Under the pieces are notes generated by a model that was given only the letters and a program-made list of their open reading frames with translations, made no database searches and was not told the DNA's origin. Of a stretch of 64,000 nt of DNA, positions 11,401 to 25,038 are shown in pieces. Numbering within the stretch: position 1 is the stretch's first letter; each line of letters starts with the position of its first letter. Origin of the DNA: Nephromyces sp. MM_2019 (taxonomy: Eukaryota; Apicomplexa; Aconoidasida; Nephromycida); the NCBI GenBank assembly GCA_015657535.1, contig JADHZB010001540.1, forward strand, positions 53,597-117,596, in the 5' to 3' direction. The position numbers were made by a program, and so were the translations under genes.

Positions 11401-14400
11401 AATGCGTAGATTTTGCTTTTAAACGCTACTTTTTTCAGCAGTCGCATATGCTTTCTTGTGTGTAGCCCCTTTTTGGCGGTTTTGCTTTGTTTAAGTTCAT
11501 AATATACGACTCTTCCACTTCTTTTTGCCTTTCCTGCCCAGGCGTAAACCAGTTGGTAGTGGTTGTGAATAAGATGGATGACCCGACTTGCTGTTGGAGC
11601 GAAAGCCGGTTTAATGAAATCGAGAAGAAATTGACGCCTTTCTTGAAATCTTGTGGATACATGCCCGGAAGGGACCTAACTTTCTTGCCTATTTCGGGCC
11701 TTTTAGCCCAGAATTTGAAGGTTAAATTTTAATGTATGGATGAGCTTGAATAGCTGCTTTAGTGGATGCTCTGAATCGCTAGTGTGTTTTTTTTTTCAAG
11801 CTTTAAAAGATTCTTCTTGATTGGCTTATGCCTATATAGCACTTGAAGTGTTGAGGAAATTTTGGTTTTAATACGCTGGTTTTGTTTCCTTCTACTTTAT
11901 TGATAAATTTTTTATTTTTGTTTGCGTTGCCCTACCATGGAGGCTCGCATTCGTTAGGATTTTCTCTTGTATGAAGCTTCAGTTGCTTGTAATGCCGTGC
12001 AATATTTATTTTCTTTGTTCCCTACGGATTGCTTATCAGTCTCCCATTTAGAAGGGGGATTTCATAGTATCAAGCCTTTTATCAACTTGTGTGTGCGTGT
12101 ATGTGTGTTTATGCTAATGTGTGTTTATGCTAATGTATGTGATCATGCATCTATGTGACGATTCATGTGTGTGCTCATGTGCATGTGTGTGTCCTGTATT
12201 ATGCAGTTTTTGATATTTAGCTGCTAAGCTTTATCTGTTCGTTTTATCGCTAGTTCCATAGCTTATATAATGTAAGTTATTCAAATTTTGCTTATTCTAA
12301 GGTATTCTGTGCTTCTGCTGCTGCTATTAATCCAAAACACTACTTTGCATCTTAAATCTTTTGATTCCTCCATAACTTGCTTATATACTTTGTAGATCAT
12401 CTTAAACACGCAGTGTTTTATCGTTGGTGTGTGCACACTCGCTTTAAGTTTTTTCGCTCTTGTTTTTAAGATATGCTATGTTTTGGTAAGCTAGTGGAGT
12501 GCTGATTTTGATTTATTAATAATTTCATCTTGTGTTAATGATATGCGAAACAAGTAGATGTCTCCCCCCTCTTTATTTTTCAGAGTGCTAGTATCTAAGG
12601 GTTTAGGGTTTCGGATTTAGGTTTTAGGGGTTTTTGCCTGTTTTTTCGTGCTATTTTTCGCGTAGACGTTTGTTTAACGCGTTCATTACAGGAGCATGTT
12701 TCAAACCCTTCTTCAAAAAATTACGAAAAGTTGGGTAGTTGGTACGATCTGTCGAAACCTACATTCTTTGAGGTCTTGGATAACCTTTCGCCTCCTGCTA
12801 GAAGTGCCAGTGATGTTCTGCGTGTCCCCTTACTTGATGGGTAATCGCTAAGTAAAGTGTTTTTGGTTATAATATAGGGCTAAATAGGTTGATGTTTACA
12901 TATTACGGTTTTTGCGCGCGTAGCTTCTTTCTTTAGGAGTCTGGTTTTGAAGTATTCAGTGAGTCTCTGTGGATAATTTCCAAATTTGTCAATACCATAC
13001 TAGCGACTAGCAGCTCCTCTGCTTTTTGTCTTGGATAAATCCTCACTCTTTCGCTTTGTTGGCTCCTTTTTCATGAGATTAGATTGATTTCCCATATGTG
13101 TGTGTGCATGCTGATGGCACCACGTATTTCGCAATGCATAGCCATTCATGTTCATTCTCCGAGTGTTCCCTTGTAACTTGATGGAGCGCCTATTGCCTCT
13201 GGAGCAAGTTTTTGAGCCTTTCTCCTTCGGTATGAATCACTTGTTGGATGCGCTGTGTGTGTGTTAGTTAGCTGGTTTTGTTGTGTAGGATATCTGCTGG
13301 AAAGTTTTGTATTGCTTATTGGTTTTGGCTTGTTGCATAACTTGCGGTTTTTACGTTGCTTCTAACTAATCTCGGGAGTGTCGCTTATGGGTGTTGCTTA
13401 GCAGGGCATTTGTGGTGTTTATTAAGAGCGCTATTGTTGTATATGTATGTGTATCTATACCTATATACATATATATATATATATCTCGGTTCTTAAAGTT
13501 TGCTATCCTTATTTTGGCCCAATTCAGAGGCCTTCATATCCTATGTGTGAGTTGCTTTATGTTTATAGCTACAAGGAGAATGGGACCATAGCCTTAGGGA
13601 AGGTTGAATCTGGTACTGTGACCACAGGAATGAATGTAAGTAGAAGATGTGTTGATGATGTGCCATTTTCGTTGGCACATTATACGTGATAATTTGAAGA
13701 GAAAAGCATAGTCTAATACTCGTAATAGTAATGCTGCAATCCTTGTTTTTTGATTTTTATCATTTGGTAGAAGTTCTTTTGTGATTTCCTCAGCTTTTTC
13801 TGAAAAATATTAAAGCTTTAGTGCTTTATTTCCATCCGTTAAGCTTGCTGCCCCGGTGGTGGTCTCTGCTATATTTGATGAAATCTGCTATTTTTTTTGT
13901 GAAGATGACTGTTTTTAAGCGTAAAGTTATCGGCATAAGCATTTCCCTAGAAAATGATATATTTCTTAATCACAGAGCCTCCAGAGTTCTTTTGAAGTTC
14001 TGCAGTACTGTGTGCTCAAGTTCGCTTCTTCATCTTTCATCCCTAGTCTTTTTTCAGCACCTTCCCTGTTCATCTTTTATTTCTTTCTCAGATCCTTAGA
14101 ACTACTTCCACCCTTTTTTTATGAGTGATTTCTGATCATAGGCCAATATGCTTATAGTGGCTTCTTCGAGGCAGTTTTTGCGATTCCTTTAAATGTATTG
14201 ATAGTTCTTGTTGTGCAAACCATTGATTCAGAGCTCCTGCACACACGACATTTTGTGAGAGAGCTAAGTTTGTAGATAGTTGCTTTTCTTGAGGATTTTG
14301 TTTTTGTTTTTCTCGCTTTGATTTTGTAAAATATATGCTTTCAGGTCGATCGCTAGGTGTGAGTCTCGTGTGTTTCTATTTTACCCTACCTAGTTTTCGA

Positions 14401-17400
14401 AACTCATGAAACGCCCAAGATCTTGATAAATTTGTTTCTGCTCCTTCTACTGCTTACAGTGTATCATTATGCCAAACAAGTTGAAAGTTAAGATTGTAGA
14501 TATATTTTTAGACGAAGATGAGGTATTTTATGCAAAGCCGGGAGAGAACGTTCGAGTAAGCCTTTATCTTTAACTTGGGTTTTTTAGGTAGTACTTTCAG
14601 TTAAAACTGCTTCAATTTATGAGAGAGCTTTCCAGTAAGCCTTTATCTTCACTTCAACTCCGATTTTAAGGCAGTACTTTCAGTTAAAACTGCTTCAACT
14701 AGGTCTTGCCCCTTTTAGCCCATCTTTGCATGATAAGCAAAAATTGGTAAAGAAACCTGAGAAGCATATGATTAGGGTTTATTCAATTGTTGATAGTGCT
14801 AAGAGTTTGTTTCTCGTTTCAGATATTTGAAAGCTTCACAGTGTGGGGTTATAGTTTTTGTTTTTGTAGCTAGTTGGCTCCGTTACTTTGCTTTCGTCTA
14901 CTTTGTTCAAAGAATACCAAACTAATATATATAGTTTGTAGCTCTCTCAGTACTTTGAAAGTTGATTTCGTTACTATTTCTTCATCTTGCAGTATTTAGG
15001 CTGATTTTTCAGCACCTTGTCAATTGCACTTGAAATATTGCCGTTTAATTTGCTGAGGAAGAATGAGTCTACGTCGTGTCTACGTATCCTTTCTCTCTTG
15101 GAAAGAGTTTTATCTTTATAATAGCTTTTGCCAGCCCTACTTTTCGCTTTTGTGCCTTATTGCTTTTTTTCTCTTGTCTGCGATATTCTAGTAACTGGTA
15201 TTTCATATTCTCTGGCTTTGCTGTTCTATCGTGTAGCTGAAGTTACTCGGTGTTGAAGAAGACCAAATTTCCAAAGGGCATATCCTGTGCAATACGTTAA
15301 ACCCAACGCCTGTAGTGACAGAGTTTACCGGGCAGTTTGCTATTGTTGAATTTCTAGAGCATCGCAAACTGATGACTGCCGGCTACTGTTGCATTCTTCA
15401 CGCCCACACTGCAGTTGAGGAAGTGCAGATTATAAAGTTACATCGTGAGTGATCAAGGCGGGTATTAGTTGTAATAACGGGTTTCAAGCTAGTTGACTGT
15501 AGAAAATCGCTTGCATGAGGGAATGATGTTCTTGTACTGCATGCAATAATTTATGCTCTCTCGTGTTCTTGAAATGCTGCTATGAGTGGTATTAACAACT
15601 TATCATGCGTTTTTTGGTAGTCAGCTGTCATTAGAGGGGCTAGTACTGGTGTGTCTTTTCTTTTTTTTGTAGGGAATTGCTTTTTTTTTGCATTACCAAC
15701 TTGCGTCATCCTTTGGGGTAGAAAAGCTTGTTTTAAGCATAGCTATGATGGATATGCTTCGCAGTTACTGCTTAAGCCTAGCAAACTGTGGGATTCCATA
15801 GCCTTTTTTTTATATATGCTCAAAGAGAGCGTAGCCAGTTTGTTTGCTTGAAGCTATTAGTTGTGTACTAGAGGCAGTTTGTGTGCTTGAGGCTAGCACT
15901 TTTAGAGTTCTGAACATTTTTCAACACTCTGTATTTGTGTTTTACCTGCTAATAAAAACAAGTGTTATTGCATGATATCTGATGTACCTCTTTAACTGGT
16001 TTGTCTTGCAAGTTTTTTTATTCTGCTTGTTTTGCAGAGCTCTATCTTCCTTTAGCTCTCTTCAGGCTGATTTGAGTACGTGTAATGGCCATTGATAACG
16101 CTACGTTCTGTAATTTTATTTGCTTGGCTGCACGTTTCCATTGTGATACTCCTTGTAACGCATATGCCGATCGCCTTTCGTTTGTTACTGTTGTTGCCTA
16201 GATATTTTTGCAGCCGCAAAGCGCTGCTTATTACGTCATTAAGCCATGCTTACTGCTGTTTTGTGTTGCATGAATTTGTTTTTGGTGTTTATTAGGTGTT
16301 GAGTAAGTCTTTGTGCAGTTTTTGTTTTGTATTCATGGGAAATGTTTGACCTTTGGCATGCCTGATTGGCATCTCTTTAGTTGCTTTATGAATTCCGGTT
16401 CTTTTCCTTTATCATCTACTATTATTGAGATGATTGCATTTTTCAGCAAAAATGATCATAATACAATGTATGAGAGATGGTCAGTTGATGTCTTCATTCC
16501 TGGTGTTGTTTTTGTCCGGCCAGTTTAGCGTTTATATTCTTTTTTATATGATAGATATTAAGATTTGCTATTTCCTTACAGAGTCTATTGATAAGCTGAC
16601 AAAGAAGAAGAAGGTGAATCCACAGTTTGTAAACACTCCTTCGATGGTTACTGCCACTCTTCAGGTAAATATACGTAATATCCTGGGAATAAAAATATTC
16701 TTAAGTATTGAAAATTTTGTTGGCCATCTGATTTACCCGATACCTTGCTTGCCTTTTTTATCTTGTGAAGCTACTAATTTGCATATAAATTGGCGGGGAA
16801 TTGTGTTATTTCTTTTATTGTTTAAAGACATATCTCATAAATGCTTTGTTTTTTTGGAAAAAATGACTGTTTTATCGGTGAATTTGATCGTTTGTGAAGA
16901 TTTTCACTTTTTTGCTTGGCGTCTCCCGTTGCTGTCATGCTGTACTAGTTTTGCTTTTTTGTTTATTATTTTGCGTTTTTTTGCGATGTTCTCATTTGTC
17001 ATTGCAGCTGAATGGACCTATCTGCATTGAAGAGTTTGAAAGATTACCTCAGCTTGGAAGATTCACTTTGAGAGATGAAGGTTTGTGGTAGCTTCATCTT
17101 CCGTAGTTTGCATTTTACAGCCTAATAACCCCACTTCCAAGAATTTTTTGGACCTTTGTCTTGTTAGTTACTTTAGCGTAGGTTTTGTTTGATAGAGTTT
17201 CGGTCTCACCCTTGATTTCCATTAGCTCAGTTTTTCGGGTGTGTGTTTGGCTCAGTTTTGAACCCCCTGTGTGTATCTCCCAATATCCCGGCCTAGCAGT
17301 CTTATATACCGTATTATTTTTTTATGCGTTGTAGGTAGGTATAGGTATGTTGAAAATCTTGAGTTTTGGTAAAACTAACTGAAGTTTAAGATTTTTTGGT

Positions 17401-18300
17401 CAAAAGCAAGGTAGGACTAGCGCTGTCAGCTGTTAGGCAATGCCATGGCGGGGATGGAGTATATATCACTTCTTTGTGATTTACCGTTGCATTTACTTTT
17501 AGTTATAGCTAGCCTAGTCATGTCTATGATATGCTGATAGGGATATCATGATATAGCGGCGATGCTGCTTTTTTTTCGTGCGGCTGTATAGAGCAAGCTG
17601 GCCGTTTACGACTGATCAAATTTCTTATATACAATAGTATTATATAGTGTAAAGGCATCCCCCCTATTAAGAAGCTTTTTCAGGTGAAAACCCCGTAGAA
17701 CATTCCAGCGTTATATTAGTATTGTCTTCGTTTTGTGAACTATGTTCGATACTTCATTTTATGAATTCTGTGATTTTTTTTTGAAGAATTCTTTCTTGAT
17801 AACTTGAAAGCGCTTTATTACATGGATCTTAGAATGCTGCCTTTGCTTTTAGCTGGTTTATTGCCCTAAACTTTCTTAGTTTATCTTCACAACTTGCCTG
17901 CTCGTATGAAATCTGCAGTAAATGCCTTTTTATTAGGCTGTTTCTAACTTTTACTTTGGTATAGGCTAAGTATGTGAGTATTAACCTTTTTTCTGTGAAA
18001 TATTTGGATCTAATCCCTTAAACCTGTGTGGCATTCTATTGTAGAGTAATAATTTATGTTCAGCTTAGCTCATTTGTAGCACGCTAATGCGTCCGTTGCC
18101 CTCATACCTTGAGCAGGTAACCATCTTAGATGCTAAGCTTGTGGAAATGATTCATTTTATGTCTTCGTTTTGAAGGCTTAATTCATTTTCTGCGATTATT
18201 TTTGTTTTCTTTATTGTTGGACGGTTCGTTTGATGTTTTTGAATGTTGTCCAGGTAAAACCATTGCTATCGGCAAGGTTTTAGAGATAACTAGCCCTTAA
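8410..18300 (+). CDS. eRF3: Eukaryotic peptide chain release factor GTP-binding subunit eRF3, 12 exons
   Basis: GTPase that works with eRF1 to end translation at stop codons. Exons with agreeing phases: 8410-8509, 9335-9539, 10185-10308, 10620-10842, 11542-11720, 12692-12840, 13569-13635, 14460-14555, 15237-15444, 16582-16664, 17008-17080, 18254-18300; 1554 nt, 517 residues. G1 GHVDAGKS (88-95), G3 DAPGH (165-169), G4 NKMD (227-230). Two beta-barrel domains follow, ending [16 protein letters not shown], which separates eRF3 from Hbs1 and eEF1A. The family's long N-terminal extension is only about 80 residues here; it starts acidic (MDSNWEDG), then turns Pro/Ser rich, with no obvious PAM2 or Q/N-rich prion-like stretch. 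The start is the first ATG in the frame that splices correctly into exon 2. Introns are T- and G-rich, 300-1200 bp. Confidence 0.97.
12085..12192. repeat. TG-rich microsatellite in eRF3 intron 5
   Basis: A run of TGTG and ATGTGTG motifs that contains an exact short duplication: TGTGTTTATGCTAATG is followed at once by a second TGTGTTTATGCTAATG. It lies in the intron before exon 6. No coding role is likely. Confidence 0.7.
12597..12632 (+). repeat. Degenerate TTTAGGG-like (telomere-type) short array in eRF3 intron 5
   Basis: The plus strand reads AAGGGTTTAGGGTTTCGGATTTAGG and then TTTTAGGGG, i.e. about four imperfect heptamers of the TTTAGGG type, about 60 bp upstream of exon 6. TTTAGGG is the telomere repeat of plants and of several apicomplexans. 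With so few copies it may be chance in T/G-rich intron sequence, or a scar of double-strand-break repair. Confidence 0.4.
14556..14699 (+). repeat. Direct duplication of an eRF3 5' splice-site region
   Basis: Two imperfect copies with 79-bp spacing start at 14556 and 14635. Both begin GTAAGCCTTTATCTT and end AGTACTTTCAGTTAAAACTG followed by CTTCAA. Copy 1 begins exactly at the donor of exon 8, so the duplication supplies a second, identical donor hexamer 79 bp inside the intron. Use of the second donor would add 79 nt and shift the frame. Confidence 0.85.
15833..15898 (+). repeat. Short imperfect tandem duplication in eRF3 intron 9
   Basis: GCCAGTTTGTTTGCTTGAAG near 15834 recurs about 39 bp later as GGCAGTTTGTGTGCTTGAGG. 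It is the same kind of local duplication as at 14.6 kb and is wholly intronic. Confidence 0.6.
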
Positions 18301-21087
18301 TGAGATGAAACATTTATAAAAGGGACGTATAGGCAGGTTGCAGCTTCACCTGGCCGAACTGCTCCTAGGAGATAAGGGCATAGCTCTCCCCAAGCTTATT
18401 GATTAATCCCCGGTAACGGCTGTTGGCTCTTTATTTACTCGCTTTAGTGAGCTGCAGCTTTCCTCGGAAGTCCTGACTTGTCATCAATACGATGCCATGC
18501 TAACAAATCTGGAGCTGCGTATTGAAAGTGTAATGAAGATGTGAAAATCCTTCTGTTGCAAAAGTGTCGCATGCTGCTATCGGCTTATACATCGCTGGGG
18601 TTATTCTATCACATTTTTTTGAAGAAAAATGCTTCTTTGATAGGTCTTGCATGATCTATCCCTCATCCTAGTTTGTTCTCTATGAGCTGGTGCACTTATG
18701 AGATCTATGTAGCTTAGCTTGGTAGAATTGTATTTACGCTGATTCGATAAAGGCAAAGACGGTTGCAAGACCTCGAAGTTGAGCATCTGGCATTAAGCAG
18801 TGCTCCTTTGCTTGCTTTTGCTGGAATTGGCACAATACTGTGTACATCGCTACATAGTTGCCACCCTTGATATTTTCCGAAATTTCAACGTTAATGCGAG
18901 GGGAGTGCGTGTCTGCCTTTAGATTTAGACGTTTCACTCTCATTGTCTGGGTGGCTTGAGTGTATCTAATTGGACTCATCAAAATTTTTGATTGATGAAC
19001 ATCATAATTAGAGATTGGAAAGCCAGAATTTCATGAGAGTATTCCCGATATTGCAGTATCAGACCTTGGAATTGTGGTATAACAATAATCAATCTATTTA
19101 TGTTTTGCTGAGAAATTGATGGAAAGGGGCAAAAATGTTTTATTATTAAAATCGAAATAGACTCTTACCTTCGAATGTTGAATGATGTTGCTTTGTACTT
19201 ATCTGGGTATTTATATCATTAAATTTATAGTTTAAAGTAACTTTGGTGTGAATTCGTGGAAGACAATTGATATGCTTCGCTAGTGCTGAGGTCAAGATAG
19301 ATGCTCCAAAACATAGTGTAAATGCTAAACTTAGGCACACTGATAGAGTAAGTGTGAAAGAGTGTAATTCCGATAAGCACCATAACGCCTATTACGCGTG
19401 CTAACGTTCCTCCCAGGGCATAGAAGCTAGGTAAGCGAAGCTTGCAAATCAGCACTTAGGGACCTTCCAATCCTTGATTAGAATCCTTCGTGAAAGTGAA
19501 AACACTACCGGAGTTTGCTTCGAAAGTATTCATCTCAGCATATCATTTTTATGCCTTTACTAGTATTCTGTTCTGGATCAGTTGCTTATGAGCGTGTTTC
19601 CGATTAATTTAGGCAGTACGATGCTCTTCTTCCAAACTTTATTATGCTGTTGTGAGGATGCAAGGGTGGAAATTCGGAATATGAGTTTTAAAAACTTACA
19701 AAAGTAATGCTCTGGCCTCGAAGCGCTAACTTTGGCTTGTAAATCTATCCTCTAGGGCTGTATTATATATTTTTTTGTGCTTTTGCCTTAAGTATTCTTT
19801 GTTTTTGTGGGATGATAGAATGTAGCACCTGGGGAGTTTTAAAATTTATTACTGTGCAGCATATTCCGTAGAGGATTAGGCTGGAACGTGCTGCAAACTT
19901 GACGCAATGCTTAGCGAGTTAGATCTTGTAGGTTATGCCTTGCATCTTAGAGATACACGAAAATTGAGCTTAGCAAGAATTTTTTTGCTGCTCTCTGGGT
20001 TGCAAAGATTCAGAAACTTTGTGTATTCAGTAGAAGCATGTATTGAAAAAGCTGCTTTGTTATGGGGCAGAAATTGACCTTATACATTGTTTATTCCGTT
20101 TTGTCTGTTCATCAAGGACAAAAGCATCGGTAAAATACTTTATAAGAATAATAGCCTCAACGTTATGAACCCGCGAAGAGTTTCTTCCGCAGGTAGGTCC
20201 CACCGAGTGGCCTCGGGCGAACAAAGATTGTGGCTTTTAATGAGCTAGTAGCTTGATTTAGAAGACGTTTTCGAATGGGGCTCGAAATTTGTGGTTTTAC
20301 AACCCCCCGTAGATAGTGAGGATGCTACGCTGTGAAAAAGGAAAATTGTATTACACTTTTTTTTGCGTAGACCACCGTGGATATTACTATATTTTATATG
20401 TATGCCGTACTTTAGCCGATCTATCATGAGGCTATAACGGTTTTTTCCAGAAATTTATTCCGCCACTTTTATCTTGATAACCCTAGTGATACATTCGAGA
20501 AATGCTATTATCGTCAACATAATGGCTGCGGGGGCTGCACACAGATTTTGAGGTTAGGACTTGAAATATTGGGAACTATAGTGATGATGCAGGAGAATAA
20601 TCTTGGGCTGCTAACTATTTTCAAACTGACATCCTGCCAATATAATCTAGCGAATTTCCAGCTACTTTATTTCTGCATCATTCAGCCGATAGCCCGAAGA
20701 GCTGAATTTCGTAAGTTAAGAGATCCTATTGGGTTAGTGCTTGCCACGCCATGAACACAAAACTGAATTATCTTTAACTGCAGTAGCACCAAACCACGGG
20801 CCTCAAGGCCAAAGCTACGGGTTAATGAGCCAACCAGCTTGTAGCACACTTAGGGCTCAGAAAGTGAAGGCAACAAAAAATTGAATAGTTTCTCTTCATG
20901 AATTTCACTTCGATGAATATGTGACTAAATCAGTATTCTTAAAATTGTATGCTTGGAAAGTTATCACCTGGATTATGCTTTGATATAATAGCATATTAAT
21001 CATTCAAACCGTCGCAGCATAAATATGTATTATTATCTTTTATTGAGCTGCAGGACTAATGTATTCTCCTGGGCTTCTTTGCGAGTT
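18301..21087. other. Convergent intergenic region
   Basis: This is the spacer between the eRF3 stop (+) and the dynein stop (-) and should contain both 3' UTRs. Small open frames on both strands have no motif or splice support. I see no further gene. Confidence 0.5.
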
Positions 21088-24000
21088 TTATTCCTCTGCA
21101 GAGCTTATATACGCGCATGCTCCAACCTTAGTCCATTCTTCCTCGTTTCCTTCAAAAGGAACCACGATGTCCATTAGGTGATTACCTCTAACATTTTCTG
21201 GAGCCCAGGTTTCGCGTGCTGAGCGGATGCGTGCTCTTGCCATATACACTGGTAGTTTTATTAAGTCCTGCTTTAGCTGCCTTTCATGACCTGGTGTCGT
21301 GACTTGCTGGACACTTTGCAGGCTGCTCATGGATTTTTCATGCTCCATAAAAAGCCTGAGTTGTAATAGCGGAAGCTTCCGTGAGTATAGGAGGGCATCC
21401 TGAGGAACTTCCAGAGAGCTATCGTGAACAAGTACCTTCAGAAATAAAAAATGTATATTAGTAGTATGCAAACGGAAGGACTAAAATAGGTATCGCTAAA
21501 AATAATGAAAGCGCAATATTCAGGCGATATGCATGATATAAACCCTGTTATCATCGTGGAATCAGCAAAGCGGAATTTTAGACATTGCATTAAATACTGC
21601 GCTCTCAATTTTTTTACGTGCAAAACCGCTGGTGAAACTTGAAAAAAATGTCATAATTATTGGGGCCCACTTAGGTATGCCCCCTCATCGTGGGTTCCAT
21701 AATTATTCGATGGCACCATATGGTGTCAGTAAGTCCGTGTAGCCACGCCAAAATACACATGCTGAAGAAGTGGGTGAAGGTTGACGCGGGTTCTTCATTA
21801 TAAATGTTACAAAGTTATGTTTTTAATAGTCTAGCTAAAGGAAATTATACACCAAAACAATGGAAATTTTATCGTATGCTCAAATTGCCTCTCCTAAACT
21901 TTATTTTGTAAATTGCAAATAGTTGCCTTGGAAGAAAATTTCTACGTTTATTGTTTGATTTGATTTTACGCAGCATTATGGAGTGCGTTTCCAGTTCTTG
22001 CTTAGAAGCTATTAGGATCACGCCCTCCAACAAGAGGGTGGTACACGGAACTTGTACTCGCTGCATACTTTTTAGTTGCTATGATTCAGTATACATTCGC
22101 TGTAGAAAATAGAAGTATTGTAACGTCATAAAAATGAACTTTTTGGTTCATGATCATGGAAGATGAGTTTTAATAGCCAAATAGCTTCTCACGGTGACAT
22201 TTTCAAGCTCTAATTGCCATCGATGATATGTCCACTGGAACTGGGGAAATGCCTATCTACGGTACGCTTTACACCCTGATCAAAGGGTAGCTCCATAAAC
22301 ATGCATTCAGCATAAGCAAAGAAAAACATAATAAAATCAATATCTGCCACTTCACTCACTATCTGCTTTCGTAGATTATCCCACACACAATTATCTAGGT
22401 ATACGCCATCAAGCCACCACGTCGACGCGTCAAAGTCATCAAATGAGCCGCTGCTTTTGGGGTCAGTACTGTGATTATGGATATTGTGTTGACTGGATGG
22501 GCCGTGGAATTTCCTTTCTGGGAGGATGCTGCTTATTGATATAAAGCATTTTTTCCTTAATAAGTCATCGCAAAGTGCAGTGCTGCAGGCATCCTGCCTG
22601 AGAAGCTGTTTCATGACATCCTGAAAGAGGGAAAAACACTGTAACATTGCCCCCCCTTGCAAAGATCCCTGTATAATGTTGTTTAGCGCATATGCATTGG
22701 TTAGATTTTCGGGTATGACTGTTTTTATACACCTTTTCACTTCGAATACAACTTTAATAATAGCATTCGTTGCAGCTTAAAGCATTAATAATCAATTTAA
22801 AGTCAACAACTCATCGTCTGCATAGCTTTTTTTTTTATTGCAATTTCATTGTTTTTGTTTTACTTCAAGATTAGTAAGCCCTCGTATCCACAATATTCCA
22901 GGAAGCGGATTCTCTGCATTTTGTGAAAAAATTCCATAGTTAATGTAATGGCATCTTTCCTGAAGCTCTAGAAGATAAATTTTCAGGGATGAAGATGCCG
23001 AGAATTTTATTTTCATGCTATTTTCCAGCCATGCTTCTGGGACCTAGATATGGACGCAAGTTAAAAAAGCTATTAGTTGCGGTTGCAGATCAGGAATATT
23101 ACTTGAGTAAAAGGATGAAAAAAGCAGAGCTACTATCTTGAGTTTAAGTGGCTATTAGAAATTCATTGGTACTTAAGCTCTTTGACCTACTTCTTCTTTG
23201 ATCAAGCTTTGAGCCAGCTGAGGTAAGGATGTGCGGAAGATAATCTTTTTGGTTTGTAGCTCATCTTTTATAGCAATGAGCGAGTGCTGAATTTCATCTA
23301 GCAGCTTTTGGTAACTGAATATACGTAAAGGGTAAAGAGATTTCAAAACAAAAAGTTTTATTGTAAGCTTTAAAGGTATCTAACGCTAAACTTTTCTACT
23401 TATTTACGCGGAGAGGTAATTTTAGAGGGAAAATTTCCATGTGGTGATGATTTAGCAGAAAAAATACCAAGCCAGTGGCTTTTCTCCGTATATAGAAAGC
23501 TGGAGGCTAATAAGACTTTAAGCATTGATGTTTGCAATGGAAGCTATTAAGAGTATCCGCGATGTCAGCTAAGGTGATGTGCTTTCCATTATGTTTTTGA
23601 GGTGCCGTATGGGCCTTTTCCATTCTGCGGGTCACTGAATCGCAGCGGGTTTTAGTGCCTCCACTTGTCGGAAAGGCTGACGCTACATTGCATTTTTAAA
23701 GTCGTGGCTTTGCGTTAAAGCTAGTACCAATTTGTAAAATCCATAGTTGTCTACAAGTCTATTCTTTTCTTTTGAATTATGTTAGACTTTTGCTGCCTAT
23801 GGTGTTGCACCTTATTTTTTGGACTATGTGCTGCGACTTGGTATGGACCAAAATACGAAAGCATTGAAAGCGGGATCTATGAGTTTTAATTTCTGTAACA
23901 GTTTATAAGCGTGTCCATTCATAAATTTTGAGCTACTCGCTGTACTTGTTTGGCTGCTTAAATGACATATATGCTTTTGAAGCCCTATTTAAAAAATTTC

Positions 24001-25038
24001 GTTTGCATTGAAAGAGCTGGCGATTGTTAGAATTGCGTAAATCAAGGCTTCCAAAGAAAAATATTTACGAGATATGAAGATCAGGTGCGCTAATATATTT
24101 ATGTGCATATTACCTTGCTTGCTGTCGCAGTATCATTTCGAAAAAGATTTCCTTCTTGGATCTCTCAGCAAGCGCTGAAGCCTCTGCAACTTCCTTTCTT
24201 TCTATTTTTTTCCATCTAAGGAAATCTAATCGCAATGTGACTTCTTCTAGTTGCTTCTGCGATAAACTTTGCAACGTGCTTACTTCGCTGGTGCTTTCGT
24301 CGTCCCTTGAGGGTTTAAAACCATCGTGGCATTTCAATTTTATAAAGCTTAAGATTGCATTGACTTGCTGGATAATTTGCTTTATGTTCGAAGGAATTTT
24401 TTTACTGAAAAACATTCTTCTGGTGATTATAAAGAGGTTCTGCAAATAAGTGTTATTTTATACACAAATTAGTTTTACTTCTGTACCAAAAAATATTTGA
24501 AGCTTTCCTAGCAGCTTATTTTAACTTGACAGTAAAGAATTTGAAGTGATTAGGGATCATAAAGTTTCCTTCTGCTACTCGTGAGATTAATATAGAAATT
24601 TTCCATTGAACGTGAGTATTTCAACGCACAAAAAGCGAAAAAATTGCTGTTTATAGTTAATATCAGGATTGAATCTTTATTTAGTGCACACATAATTTGT
24701 ATTCGGAAAGCGGATTTCAATTTTAGCTTATTGATTAGGAGACAGCTGCTTATCTCCTAATTTTTTCCGCGATATATGACGATAGTGAGTCTTATTCCAT
24801 CTGCAAAAAATTTACGATATCCTTTTTTTTGGTAGGCATCATCGTACACTTTTCTTACCCAGGATAAAGGCGAGCTGTGAACCAAATTGGCTTTTTCTGC
24901 AGCTTCAACTTGAAAAATATTATTTACTTCTAGTCCAGACTCTTTTGAATCTAAAAATTGTTTTGTGGACAATTTTAAAAGTCCTTTTAGTCTCCAAATT
25001 TTTTTCTGTCGTTGAAATATAAAAGCAGTATTAGCCAT
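21088..25038 (-). other. Dynein heavy chain: C-terminal domain
   Basis: Four consecutive exons link in phase 0. The exon at about 23.19-23.31 kb reads YQKLLDEIQHSL. Exon 22864-23043 reads VPEAW, then NPLPGILWIRGL, the family's VP..W and fWlsGff.P. The exon from 22360 to about 22.62 kb reads WWLDGVYLDNCVWDN, the family's GvyveGa.Wd, and ends at ATA|GTGAGT. Exon 21088-21435 reads LIKLPVYMARARI and WTKVGACAYI, the family's cPvYkt..R and Wik.GvAllc. Exons around 24.1-25.0 kb probably belong to the start of this domain. The 22.36-22.62 kb exon has a Ser/His-rich insert before WWLDGVY. Confidence 0.9.
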
